Part shown: in pieces, positions 30,090 through 39,054 of the stretch
How positions within the stretch are numbered: the stretch's first letter is position 1
How the letters are laid out: every line of letters begins with the position of its first letter
Assembly: GCA_039028895.1 (NCBI GenBank)
Contig: JBCCHF010000038.1
Span: 1 to 64,000, forward strand
Length of the DNA: 64,000 bases
Direction of reading: 5' to 3'
DNA from: JAHDCJ01 sp039028895
GTDB lineage: Bacteria > Bacteroidota > Bacteroidia > Chitinophagales > Saprospiraceae
The notes under the pieces: generated by a model
The model's input: the letters and a program-made list of their open reading frames with translations, nothing else
What the model was told of the DNA's origin: nothing
The model's database searches: none
Position numbers and translations under genes: made by a program

Positions 30090-32153
30090 ATGAGCATATC
30101 AACAAACTTCCCCACTCCTAACCTCCAATTATCAATAAAAGCAGCTGACAATATTAGAATTCTTGCGGCTGCAATGGTAGAAAAAGCCAAATCCGGACAC
30201 CCTGGCGGGCCAATGGGTGGCGCGGACTTTATCCACGTATTATATTCCGAATTCCTGGTTTACGACCCTGATGACATGCGTTGGCCCCTGAGAGACCGAT
30301 TCTTTCTGGATGCGGGTCATATGTCAGCCATGCTCTATGGAGCTCAAACATTATTGGGCAATTATTCGATGGATGATATTAAGAATTTCAGGCAATGGGG
30401 TAGTCCGACGCCTGGTCATCCGGAAGTAGATGTAGACAGAGGCATCGAAAACACTTCCGGTCCTTTGGGTCTAGGTCATGCTTTTGGTGTTGGGGCCGCT
30501 ATTGCGGAAAGGTTCCTGGCAACCAGGTTTGGAGAACAAATAGCTCATTACACTTACCTCTACATTTCAGACGGAGGTGTCCAGGAGGAGATTTCACAAG
30601 GAGCAGGAAGAATTGCCGGCTACCTCGGCCTGGGAAATATTATCATGTTTTATGATGCTAACGATATTCAGCTTTCAACCGAAGTTGATGATGTGACTTC
30701 TGAAAACACGGCTATGAAATATGAGGCCTGGGGCTGGCATGTGATAACCATTGACGGGAATGACCATGATGCTATTCGTAGTGCCCTTAAAGCCGGACAA
30801 GAAGAAACTGGAAAACCAACACTCATAATTGGTAAAACAATAATGGGCAAAGGCGTAGTTCTCGAAGATGGTGCCGGATATGAAGGAGAAGTTGAATTGC
30901 ATGGAAAACCATTGAGTAAATCTGCTGCCTCTTTCGAAAAAACCATTTCAAATTTAGGTGGAAAACCAGACGATCCTTTCCATATTTTTGATAGTGTAAA
31001 AAGCTATTACGATGTCGTGGTGGATCAAAAACGAAAGCAGGCAAAAGCTAAAAAAGCAAACTACGATGCCTGGAAAGCTCAAAACCAAAAACAGGCCACC
31101 AGACTGGAAGCCTATTTCGCAGGAAAAACACCTGATATTGACTGGGATGCTATCCAGCAAAAAGAAAATATTGCTTCCCGTAATGCATCCGGGGCTGTCT
31201 TGGCGCATCTTGCAGAGCATTGTGGCAATATGATCGTAGCTTCTGCTGATCTTTGCAATAGTGATAAAACCGAGAACTTCCTGCTCAAAACTGGTCCTTT
31301 TAAACATCACGATTTCACCGGTGCTTTCTTACAGGCTGGGGTGGCAGAACTCACCATGGCCGCACTGGCAACAGGAATGGGCCTGCACGGTGGTGTAATT
31401 CCTGTTTGTGGTACTTTCTTCGCCTTTTCTGATTACATGAAGCCTGCGATCCGCGTAGCTGCCCTGATGGAACAACCCGTCATATTTGTTTGGACACACG
31501 ATGCATTCCGAGTTGGAGAAGACGGGCCGACACACCAGCCAATTGAACAAGAAGCCCAGCTTAGGCTGCTCGAGCAACTTAAGAATCACTCTGGCAGACC
31601 CAGTTTCCTGGCCTTAAGGCCCGCAGATGCTCATGAAACCACCATATGCTGGAAGCTAGTTCTTGAAAATAAACACACGCCCAGTGGTCTGATTCTTTCA
31701 AGACAGAATATTCCTGATATTCCGGCCATGACTGATTCCTCCAGGTATGAAAACGCGAAAGCTGCTGAGAAAGGCGCTTATATCGTGCGCGATACAGAAG
31801 GAACGCCTGATTTGATTATGGTTGCCAATGGTTCAGAAGTTTCCACGCTTATCGCCGGAGCAGACAAACTGACTGCTGAGAAAGGTCTAAAAATCAGAAT
31901 TGTTTCCGCACCATCTGAAGGACTTTTCAGGGAACAACCCGAAGCTTATCAGAAGTCTGTTATTCCAGAAGGAATTCCTGTTTTCGGCTTAACAGCCGGT
32001 CTACCAGTTAATCTGAAAGGCCTGACAGGGCCTTTTGGGAAAGTTGTAGGACTAGACCATTTTGGTTATTCTGCTCCATATACCGTTCTGGATGAGAAGT
32101 TTGGTTTTACTGCAGATAATGTCTACAAGGAAGTGCTGGCATATTTGGGGTAG
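30090..32153 (+). CDS. tkt: Transketolase
   Basis: 687 residues, full length for the family. It transfers two-carbon ketol units between sugar phosphates in the pentose phosphate pathway, using thiamine diphosphate and a divalent metal; cytoplasmic. The N-terminal part has KSGHPGGPMGGADF and PTPGHPEVD. The cofactor region reads SDGGVQEEISQGAGR...YDANDIQ in place of the GDG...N of the E. coli type; this is the form I know from Bacteroides-type transketolases. The catalytic Glu is in AGVAELTMAALATGM (about residue 418), and HDAFRVGEDGPTHQPIEQ follows. The gene stands alone after a terminator and 162 bases before the DUF3857 gene. Confidence 0.95.
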   Translation: MSISTNFPTPNLQLSIKAADNIRILAAAMVEKAKSGHPGGPMGGADFIHVLYSEFLVYDPDDMRWPLRDRFFLDAGHMSAMLYGAQTLLGNYSMDDIKNFRQWGSPTPGHPEVDVDRGIENTSGPLGLGHAFGVGAAIAERFLATRFGEQIAHYTYLYISDGGVQEEISQGAGRIAGYLGLGNIIMFYDANDIQLSTEVDDVTSENTAMKYEAWGWHVITIDGNDHDAIRSALKAGQEETGKPTLIIGKTIMGKGVVLEDGAGYEGEVELHGKPLSKSAASFEKTISNLGGKPDDPFHIFDSVKSYYDVVVDQKRKQAKAKKANYDAWKAQNQKQATRLEAYFAGKTPDIDWDAIQQKENIASRNASGAVLAHLAEHCGNMIVASADLCNSDKTENFLLKTGPFKHHDFTGAFLQAGVAELTMAALATGMGLHGGVIPVCGTFFAFSDYMKPAIRVAALMEQPVIFVWTHDAFRVGEDGPTHQPIEQEAQLRLLEQLKNHSGRPSFLALRPADAHETTICWKLVLENKHTPSGLILSRQNIPDIPAMTDSSRYENAKAAEKGAYIVRDTEGTPDLIMVANGSEVSTLIAGADKLTAEKGLKIRIVSAPSEGLFREQPEAYQKSVIPEGIPVFGLTAGLPVNLKGLTGPFGKVVGLDHFGYSAPYTVLDEKFGFTADNVYKEVLAYLG

Positions 32154-32250
32154 CCGAAACCTGGACTATCCGGTTTAGTGTTGTTTCAGAGCATATTTTT
32201 ATGAATAAATTATATTGGATTTAGCCAACAAGCCTGGCGTATATGCTCTT

Positions 32251-32298
32251 TGTTAAGAAAATTAATGTTAAATTTCTATAGCAATAATTTTCTTAACA
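32251..32298 (+). promoter_or_regulatory. 14-bp inverted repeat upstream of the DUF3857 gene
   Basis: TGTTAAGAAAATTA (32251-32264) and TAATTTTCTTAACA (32285-32298) are perfect reverse complements with a 20-base gap. A TTTG at 32249-32252 and a TAAATTTC at 32269-32276 (one base off the -7 consensus) lie within or next to it, so the arms would flank the RNA polymerase site. There is no T tract after it, which argues against a terminator. It may be an operator or a 5' leader structure. Confidence 0.6.
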
Positions 32299-32315
32299 TT
32301 TAATAGTCTTTCAAC

Positions 32316-35300
32316 ATGAAAACCCCAGTTTTTCTCCTTTTTCTTCTTTTTTCCCTGAACATAGCTGCAGATCCGCTTGATGACATTTGGAAAGCACTGG
32401 AATCCAAAGACTGGAAACTAACCGACCAGCTCATCTCAAAATCGATGAAAAACCCTCAAACACGGATGAGTGCCAGCCTGATCAAGGTTTTACTTGAAGA
32501 ACTGGAGGGTAACGAAAATACCTTCAGGATTTTTGAAGATGCCATATCAGATATGTCGGACCCTTCTCCCTACATTTTCGCCCACTGGCTGGAAGGGGCC
32601 GTCACAAACGGCTACGAGAATAAGGATACGGAAAGGCTCAAATACCTGAAAAAACTCCTCAAGACCGAAAGCATTCACCCAACAATCACTGGATCCGGAA
32701 ATTATATCCTTGGTCACCATCATCAGTCACTAAACGATATGGCCGAAGCCCGAAAGTACTGGGATAAAATCCAATCTATCAAAAATTGGCAGTTTACCGG
32801 GACTTTCGATAACCGTTCGGGAAGTGGATTTGAAAATGATTACGGCCCAATTTCCAACCCAAAACCGGATGCTGTTTTTAAATCGCAACTCAATTCTGAC
32901 ATAAGGTGGTACGAACCTGCTTATCTACCATACGACCCATGGGTTTCCACCCACGACTATTTTGATGACAGATCAGGGATCATCTTTGCCCAAACCTTCG
33001 TGGAAGTCAGTGAAGAAAGTGAAGTATTACTAGCTATTGGCATGTCAGGCAACCTGAAAGTTTGGGTGAATGACGGCCTGGTCATCTCCTCTGAACATGA
33101 ATACCGTACAGATATGGACCAGCTAGTGGTACCTGTCAGGCTTAATAAAGGATACAACAGACTGCTTGTACAATTAGGCTACACTGATGAAACAGAATAC
33201 CCTAATTTCATGATGCGGTTTTATGACAAAGACTTCCAACTCATCTCCGGAAGGTTTAACGTCAGTCCTTCCTATCAGCCCTATAAGAAAGCTGAAAAAA
33301 CTGAATTGACTCCAGCCATGCCCCACTTTGCGGAATCGTTTTTTGAAAAGAAAATTAAGGAAAACCCCGATGATGTGCTCAATCATCTCAAGCTGGCAAT
33401 GGTTTACCGCAGGAGCAAAAAATTCAATGAAGCCATCAAAGTTCTGAAAAAAGGGCTTGAAATGTACCCTCAGAACATCCTGATGAATAAGGAATTGATG
33501 CTATGTTATATGAACCTTTCCAACAGAACTGAAATGCTCAAGCAATTGGAATTTATCAGGTCATTAAAACCCAATACCTTGTTTTTGCTGATTTATGATT
33601 TTAACCAGGAACTGGAGCTGGAAAACTACGCCGAAGCTCATGAGAAACTTGCCCTTGTCGGAGACATTCTTGGAAAAGAAAGCGACACCTATTATGACAT
33701 GTATATCAAACTGGCTGCCAACGAAAGGAAAGTACAGGAGTTATACGGAGCTATCCAGGATGCCTTCAGCAAATATCCTGACGAATCACTATTTCTCAAT
33801 TATATGTTCAGGTTATTAAAGAACCAGGGAGACACTTCCGACAAAGCCTATGGGATCATCGAAGAATATTTGAAAAATCATTTTGATTATCCCGTTCTGA
33901 CCATGCTGTTCAATGAATATGTATACCTGGGTAGGAAAAAGGAAGCTGAGAAATTACTTACAAATGTATTGGAAAACTACCCGGGAGACCTGACGACCGT
34001 CAACATGCTAATGAACTTCTATTACAAAAAAGAAGATTATAAAAAAGCACTCCAGTATACCGATATGGCGCTTACCTGTAGTCCGTTTAACTCGGGTCTT
34101 TGGAAAAGCCGGGCATATATTCACGAAGCCCTGAACAAAAAAGAATTGGCAAAAGAAGATTTCAAGCAAACCATTCATTTCAACCCGAACAGTTTTGAAG
34201 CACGGGAAAAACTTCGTGATCTGGAAGGTAAAAAAGCTATTCTGAGTTATTTTGAAAAAGAAAATGCTACTGATATCATACTTGAGGAGATCAATCAGCC
34301 CTACAAGTCCGACGAAAACTTCAGATATATCTACAAAGAATCCAACCATGTGATCTTTCCGGAAGGGGCTTCAATGCAATTCACCAATATTGCCGTCCAA
34401 GTACTTAATGATGCAGGTATTGATCACTGGAAGGAATCGTATATTTCATACAACTCCTATTGGGAAAACCTTTTTATTGTTAAGGCCCAGGTCATAAAGG
34501 CCAATGGCCAGAAAGTGGCAGCCGAAAGAAACTATAACGACCTGGTGTTTCCATCCCTTGAAAAAGGAGATGCGATCCATATTGAATACCGGAAGGAATT
34601 TTATACAGCTGGTAAGCTGGCCAAAGAATTCTGGCTCAACCATATATTTAACAGTTTTTACCCGGTGGATAATTCTGTGTTCAGGTTCTGGGTGCCGAAA
34701 GGTCAGGAATTTCATATTAAATACCGGAACACCGCTCAGGAACCGGAAAAATCAAATATTGATGACTTCGATTGTTACCAGTGGGTGTTGGAAAACCCTA
34801 AACAATGCAAGGGTGAAAACTATATGCCAACACTCCTGAAATCAGGGATGGTAGTCAGTATATCCTCAGTTGAATCTTGGGATGTCATTGCCGATTGGTA
34901 TCACGACCTCGCCATGCCAAGGGCAAAGTCTGATTATAACATCGACAGGGTCTACCAAGAGTTGTTTGAAGGGAAAGAAAACGCAGACGAAATGGAAAAA
35001 GCCAGGATAATCTATGATTATATCTGTGAAAATATTGAATACAGTTCTGTGTCGTTTCTTCAAAGTAGTTATGTACCCAAAAAACCGATGATGACAGTGA
35101 GCTCAAGGCTGGGTGATTGCAAGGATGTGTCAACGCTTTACTATACCCTTGCGGAAATGGCAGGATTATCAACTAATCTTGTTCTCGTCCGTACTAGGGA
35201 CCTCGGCGAAGAAAGCCTGCCTTTGCCGTCCAATTCATTCAACCATTGTATTGTCAGGATTAACTTTGAAAATAGGGAGCCCCTTTTCCAGGAACTGACC

Positions 35301-36071
35301 AATCAAAGGCTTCCCTTCGGAGCCATCACTGCAAACCTTGAAAATGCACAGGCATTAGTTATCCCCAATAGCGATAATCCTGATGAAAAAATGGACCTGA
35401 TAAACATCAATTTTAAACCGCTGACCCAAAACACCAGTTCCAGGAAACTGGACATCATGATAAAAGATCGGCACGCGGATGTCACGACCAGACTCGAAAT
35501 TGATGGTGCCCCTACAGCCGGTTTCAGGAGTTATTTTTCAGGAATGAATAATGACCAGCTTCGCGAAACCATAATCGACTATTATAACGATGATTTTGAA
35601 GGCAGTCTGAGTCTCAATGATTTTGACTTTAATGACCTCGATGGACGGGGCGATAAATTTATTTTCAATTCAAATTTTGAAGTAGAAAATGTGGTAAAAA
35701 GCATTGGAGGTTTCAAGGCCATCAAACCGCCTTTTGTTGAAAAGATCATCAGCCTCAACAATTTCCCTGATGAACCAAGAAGCCATGAATTACAGTACTG
35801 GGAGTACGAAGACATGGAATCTTATTACACCGAGATCGTCGTTGAGATCCCTGAAGGACAGGCATGGATGGATTTGCCGGAAAATGTAAATATCGATGAG
35901 TTTTTCATGAACTATTCACTCACTTTTGAGAAAATTGACAACCGGAAATTGAAGATTACCCGCTCAGCCGACCTCAAACGCATCAACATCCCCGCTGAAA
36001 AATACCAGGCCTTCAGGGATGTGATCAGGGAGGTGGTTGCTGCGGAAGATGTTTATTTGGCATTTAAGTAG
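32316..36071 (+). CDS. Exported TPR/DUF3857/transglutaminase-like protein
   Basis: 1251 residues with a signal peptide (about 1-18, cleavage near IAA-DP). A beta domain resembling PA14 or galactose-binding modules covers about 160-310, TPR-like helices about 330-650, a DUF3857 domain about 670-850, and a transglutaminase-like core about 880-990. The core has LGDCKD with Cys935 and FNHCIV with His977. The third site, usually an Asp in a D-P-T context before LPFG, reads QELTNQRLPFG, so the Asp seems replaced by Glu. DUF3857/transglutaminase proteins are common in Bacteroidota envelopes and have no settled substrate. A strong inverted repeat lies just upstream. Confidence 0.85.
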   Translation: MKTPVFLLFLLFSLNIAADPLDDIWKALESKDWKLTDQLISKSMKNPQTRMSASLIKVLLEELEGNENTFRIFEDAISDMSDPSPYIFAHWLEGAVTNGYENKDTERLKYLKKLLKTESIHPTITGSGNYILGHHHQSLNDMAEARKYWDKIQSIKNWQFTGTFDNRSGSGFENDYGPISNPKPDAVFKSQLNSDIRWYEPAYLPYDPWVSTHDYFDDRSGIIFAQTFVEVSEESEVLLAIGMSGNLKVWVNDGLVISSEHEYRTDMDQLVVPVRLNKGYNRLLVQLGYTDETEYPNFMMRFYDKDFQLISGRFNVSPSYQPYKKAEKTELTPAMPHFAESFFEKKIKENPDDVLNHLKLAMVYRRSKKFNEAIKVLKKGLEMYPQNILMNKELMLCYMNLSNRTEMLKQLEFIRSLKPNTLFLLIYDFNQELELENYAEAHEKLALVGDILGKESDTYYDMYIKLAANERKVQELYGAIQDAFSKYPDESLFLNYMFRLLKNQGDTSDKAYGIIEEYLKNHFDYPVLTMLFNEYVYLGRKKEAEKLLTNVLENYPGDLTTVNMLMNFYYKKEDYKKALQYTDMALTCSPFNSGLWKSRAYIHEALNKKELAKEDFKQTIHFNPNSFEAREKLRDLEGKKAILSYFEKENATDIILEEINQPYKSDENFRYIYKESNHVIFPEGASMQFTNIAVQVLNDAGIDHWKESYISYNSYWENLFIVKAQVIKANGQKVAAERNYNDLVFPSLEKGDAIHIEYRKEFYTAGKLAKEFWLNHIFNSFYPVDNSVFRFWVPKGQEFHIKYRNTAQEPEKSNIDDFDCYQWVLENPKQCKGENYMPTLLKSGMVVSISSVESWDVIADWYHDLAMPRAKSDYNIDRVYQELFEGKENADEMEKARIIYDYICENIEYSSVSFLQSSYVPKKPMMTVSSRLGDCKDVSTLYYTLAEMAGLSTNLVLVRTRDLGEESLPLPSNSFNHCIVRINFENREPLFQELTNQRLPFGAITANLENAQALVIPNSDNPDEKMDLININFKPLTQNTSSRKLDIMIKDRHADVTTRLEIDGAPTAGFRSYFSGMNNDQLRETIIDYYNDDFEGSLSLNDFDFNDLDGRGDKFIFNSNFEVENVVKSIGGFKAIKPPFVEKIISLNNFPDEPRSHELQYWEYEDMESYYTEIVVEIPEGQAWMDLPENVNIDEFFMNYSLTFEKIDNRKLKITRSADLKRINIPAEKYQAFRDVIREVVAAEDVYLAFK

Positions 36072-36193
36072 TGTCTGTTCAAAATTGTTGGGCATTTTTA
36101 CTTTTGATCTTGAAAATGTGAATTGAATAGTCACGTTTTTTCAGGAATCATAAAATTTTGTTAAACCAAAAGATTTGTCATTTTAAAAAATGC

Positions 36194-36240
36194 GAAAACG
36201 GTATTTTCAGTTAACCCAATCGTTAACCAAAACCGTTTTC
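36194..36240 (+). promoter_or_regulatory. Nested hairpin touching the hydrolase start codon
   Basis: GAAAACGGT (36194-36202) is the exact reverse complement of ACCGTTTTC (36232-36240), and inside it two GTTAAC palindromes (36210-36215, 36222-36227) can also pair. The structure ends one base before the ATG at 36242 and would cover the ribosome-binding region. It may control translation, or act as a protein-binding site on DNA. Confidence 0.6.
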
Positions 36241-36241
36241 T

Positions 36242-37576
36242 ATGTTACGTATTTTACTACTTTCAATTCTATCCATTTCTACTGTACTTTTTTCTTCAGC
36301 TCAGGAACTGGAGCGCAGGGCGTTCATGGGTATACTGCTCAGCGCCATCGATGAAGATATGCGTAGCCAAGCTGGATTTAAGGGTGATGATGGAATTTTC
36401 GTCTTAAGGGTTTTTGACAAATCATCTGCCTCCGCTGCTGATATCAAGGCCGATGATATTCTCATTTCGCTTAATGATGAACCGATTGTTGGAGTAAGCC
36501 CTTTCCTTGGCATGCTGAAGCAATTCAAGACCGGTGATAAGGTCGCTCTTGAAATTTTCCGTGAAGGAAAAATAATTACCAAAGACCTTGAGCTAAAACC
36601 ATTTCCGAAAGAATCCAATCCGGCTTTTGAAACCATATACAGTTCAGTTGTAAATGGCGATAACCATCAACGGATCTTCCTGACCAAGCCTTTTGGAGAT
36701 GGCCCATTTCCTACGGTTATGGTTCTTCAGGGTGTGGGCTGCGCCAGTTCTGAGTATCCTTTCGAGTCTATGCGAGGCATGTCTTACGAAATAATTGATT
36801 CTCTAACAAGAGCAGGTTATGCGACAATAAGAGTGGAACGATCAGGCATGGGCGATAATAAAGGACAACCTTGTCTTGACATAGATTTCAAAACTGATCT
36901 TGGAGGATTCAGGGCAACAATCGCCAAACTAGGTGAATTTAGTTTTGTTGACCAGGATGCTTTATTCCTTATGGGATTTAGCATGGGTGGTGTTATTGCC
37001 CCTTTGCTTGCTAACGAGACTGACGTTAAAGGCATTATTGCATATGGAACCGCAAGCCTCAACTGGAAAGATTACGAAACCGAAAATAGTAGAAGACAGT
37101 ATCCGCTTAATTTTGAAAATTATGAATCCTTTGCAGAAAATATGCGTTTGCTGGAATTGTTGCTTACGGAGTTTTACAACAAACAAAAGACACCAGAGCA
37201 AATTGCGGATGAATACCCAGAACATGCCGAGTGGATTACCCAACGGTTGGGTATCTATCCAATGCACTACCGTTATTTCCAACAGGTTGCAGAACTCAAC
37301 ACCCTTGACCTCTGGTACGAATGCAATGCCCATGTGCTAGCGGTTCATGGGTCTTCGGATTATGTAAGTTCGGCAAATGATCATGCTCTTATCGCCGAGG
37401 TAGTCAATAACAAAAAGCCCGGATCTGCAACCTATGTCGAACTTGAGCATGCTGATCACTGGTTCAACTATGCAGAAACTTATGAAGAAAGTCAGACTGC
37501 TGTCAATTCTGGGAATGCAGAGATAAATCGTGATTTTATTCCGCTGATATTGGCCTGGTTAAAAAAATTGGCATAG
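36242..37576 (+). CDS. Exported PDZ-domain alpha/beta hydrolase
   Basis: 444 residues. A signal peptide ends near SSA-QEL (about residue 20). A PDZ-like domain (about 25-115; GIFVLRVFDKSSASAADIKADD) is followed by an alpha/beta hydrolase. The nucleophile elbow is GFSMGG with Ser247, the acid is likely Asp373 in HGSSDYVSS and the base His406 in EHADHWF. The triad looks complete, so an esterase or peptidase activity is likely; the substrate is not evident. It probably acts in the periplasm or on the outside of the cell. The hairpin at 36194-36240 abuts its start and a terminator lies about 180 bases after its stop. Confidence 0.85.
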   Translation: MLRILLLSILSISTVLFSSAQELERRAFMGILLSAIDEDMRSQAGFKGDDGIFVLRVFDKSSASAADIKADDILISLNDEPIVGVSPFLGMLKQFKTGDKVALEIFREGKIITKDLELKPFPKESNPAFETIYSSVVNGDNHQRIFLTKPFGDGPFPTVMVLQGVGCASSEYPFESMRGMSYEIIDSLTRAGYATIRVERSGMGDNKGQPCLDIDFKTDLGGFRATIAKLGEFSFVDQDALFLMGFSMGGVIAPLLANETDVKGIIAYGTASLNWKDYETENSRRQYPLNFENYESFAENMRLLELLLTEFYNKQKTPEQIADEYPEHAEWITQRLGIYPMHYRYFQQVAELNTLDLWYECNAHVLAVHGSSDYVSSANDHALIAEVVNNKKPGSATYVELEHADHWFNYAETYEESQTAVNSGNAEINRDFIPLILAWLKKLA

Positions 37577-37756
37577 GATTTGAAATAATCCTAATCAGAA
37601 GTGAGTAACGACTAAGGAGAACCCCAAAAAAGTGGTAACCTATCTAAACCACCTTTTATCCCCAAAGGCGCCAAAACTTCAATTCGCAATCAACTTGGCG
37701 GTTTACCGTCAGTTTCTACTATATATACCGGAGATTCCGGACGACTTATTATCTAT

Positions 37757-37783
37757 GGGTGAGGCAATGCTTCACCCTTTTTT
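37757..37783 (+). terminator. Intrinsic terminator
   Basis: GGGTGAGGC and GCTTCACCC form a 9-bp stem (one G-U pair) around an AAT loop and are followed by TTTTTT. It ends the hydrolase transcript. Because it lies within the first codons of a longer reading frame beginning at 37759, it supports the later start (37819) for the next gene. Confidence 0.85.
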
Positions 37784-37818
37784 ATTTCAGGCCGCTCAAT
37801 ATCGCTATCTTAGTATTA

Positions 37819-39054
37819 ATGCATGTCCGTGATATCAAAAAAGCGCTTCGTTACCCTTCAAAGATAACAAGCCTTAATCTCAGCTCTTCCAAACCGAAAC
37901 TGACAGAAATCCCAAAGTCTATCTATGCATTTGGAAATCTCGAGAAGCTTGATCTCAGTAATAATGAAATAAAGGTCCTTCCGGTTAGCCTTTTTGATGC
38001 GTTTCCGAAACTTAAGTCCCTCAATGTTTCAAAAAATAGAGGTATCAGATTTAATGGATTTTCAAGTTTTAAAACGCATAATATTGAAAGTCTCGACCTG
38101 GCTGGTTGTCGCTTGACTGAATTGCCGGATTTCCTACTAAACTGTAATTGGTTAAGGCAGATTGACCTTTCGTCATCATACATAAAATCACTGCCTCGTG
38201 AATGGATTTTGGTGCGATCGCTAAAGTCGATTGCTTGCCGTAATAATGCAGTATTAAAAAAGTATCTGACCAGAGTTGAACCTTTCCGCAATGACTTTAA
38301 TCGACTTTCTTTGACTGATCACCAAAGGGAAACCATTTATGCCTTTTTTTCTGAAAAGTCGATAGATGAAAGTCAGATATCCCATCACGATTTACTGGTG
38401 GGCGCCAATTTGAGTAAAGTTGAAAGTCGACACGAGGCATTGATAATACTCGACAAGAGGTTTTCAGAAGCATCATCTGTCGAAACCATTAATAAAGATT
38501 CAAGGTTAGTTTTTACTGGTCGAATACCATTTCAAAAACATCTGGAAAAACGATTAAAAGATATTGGTGCTGTCATTGAGCCTTTCCCGAGTGCACACAC
38601 CACTCATATTGTAGTGGGTGAATATCCTTTTTTCAAAGGGCTATTCATCGAGAAAAACGAACCTCGCCTTCTTAGTGCCCGTAATTTGTTCAATAGCCTG
38701 ACTCTCAAGCGATTTAAAGGAAAAGAAAAAAATCATTTCGTTGAGAAGATTCGATTATTGCTCAATTCCAGAATTAGTCAAAACATTGAATTGGCTCTAA
38801 ATTTACTATCCGCTGTACGTATTCCTAAGGAATTAATGACAGACCTTTTGGAGCTTTGGTTCACGACCAACAACCAGGACTGGAAACGGCATATAAAAGC
38901 TCTACTGGAATTAAATGGACAGCCAGGCCTCCCGGTTTTACTTGCCAGCTTAAGTCAAATTCATTCCGGTAAACGGAAAAAAATTTCAATAAAAACCTTA
39001 AGAAAATTAGGATTGGATGATCGCCGGGTAAAGGCATTATTAGACAATCAATAA
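37819..39054 (+). CDS. Leucine-rich repeat protein with a BRCT-like domain
   Basis: 411 residues from the ATG at 37819 (MHVRDIKKAL). The frame is open back to 37759 but that stretch overlaps a terminator. Leucine-rich repeats occupy about residues 10-140 (ITSLNLSSSKPKLTEIPKSI, LEKLDLSNNEIKVLP and similar). A BRCT-like domain lies at about 227-285 (RLVFTGRIPFQKHLEKRLKDIGA then THIVVGE). The C-terminal third is basic and helical. No signal peptide, so cytoplasmic. BRCT domains bind phosphopeptides or DNA ends, as in DNA ligase; LRRs bind proteins. The combination suggests an adaptor. It converges on rarA, and their stop codons overlap by 7 bases. Confidence 0.75.
   Translation: MHVRDIKKALRYPSKITSLNLSSSKPKLTEIPKSIYAFGNLEKLDLSNNEIKVLPVSLFDAFPKLKSLNVSKNRGIRFNGFSSFKTHNIESLDLAGCRLTELPDFLLNCNWLRQIDLSSSYIKSLPREWILVRSLKSIACRNNAVLKKYLTRVEPFRNDFNRLSLTDHQRETIYAFFSEKSIDESQISHHDLLVGANLSKVESRHEALIILDKRFSEASSVETINKDSRLVFTGRIPFQKHLEKRLKDIGAVIEPFPSAHTTHIVVGEYPFFKGLFIEKNEPRLLSARNLFNSLTLKRFKGKEKNHFVEKIRLLLNSRISQNIELALNLLSAVRIPKELMTDLLELWFTTNNQDWKRHIKALLELNGQPGLPVLLASLSQIHSGKRKKISIKTLRKLGLDDRRVKALLDNQ

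Noticed and set aside
30570..30690. Damaged thiamine-diphosphate motif in transketolase
   Set aside because: SDGG..QEE in place of GDG is the usual form in Bacteroides-type transketolases, and the rest of the site is intact.
32157..32185. Terminator after the transketolase gene
   Set aside because: Only a short AAACC/GGTTT pairing is present, without a T tract.
37759..37818. Upstream start for the LRR-BRCT gene
   Set aside because: The extra 20 codons overlap the terminator stem; ATG at 37819 gives a natural N-terminus.
37632..37832. 66-residue reading frame MVTYLNHLL after the hydrolase gene
   Set aside because: It runs through an intrinsic terminator and overlaps the start of the LRR-BRCT gene in another frame; no family or signal recognised.
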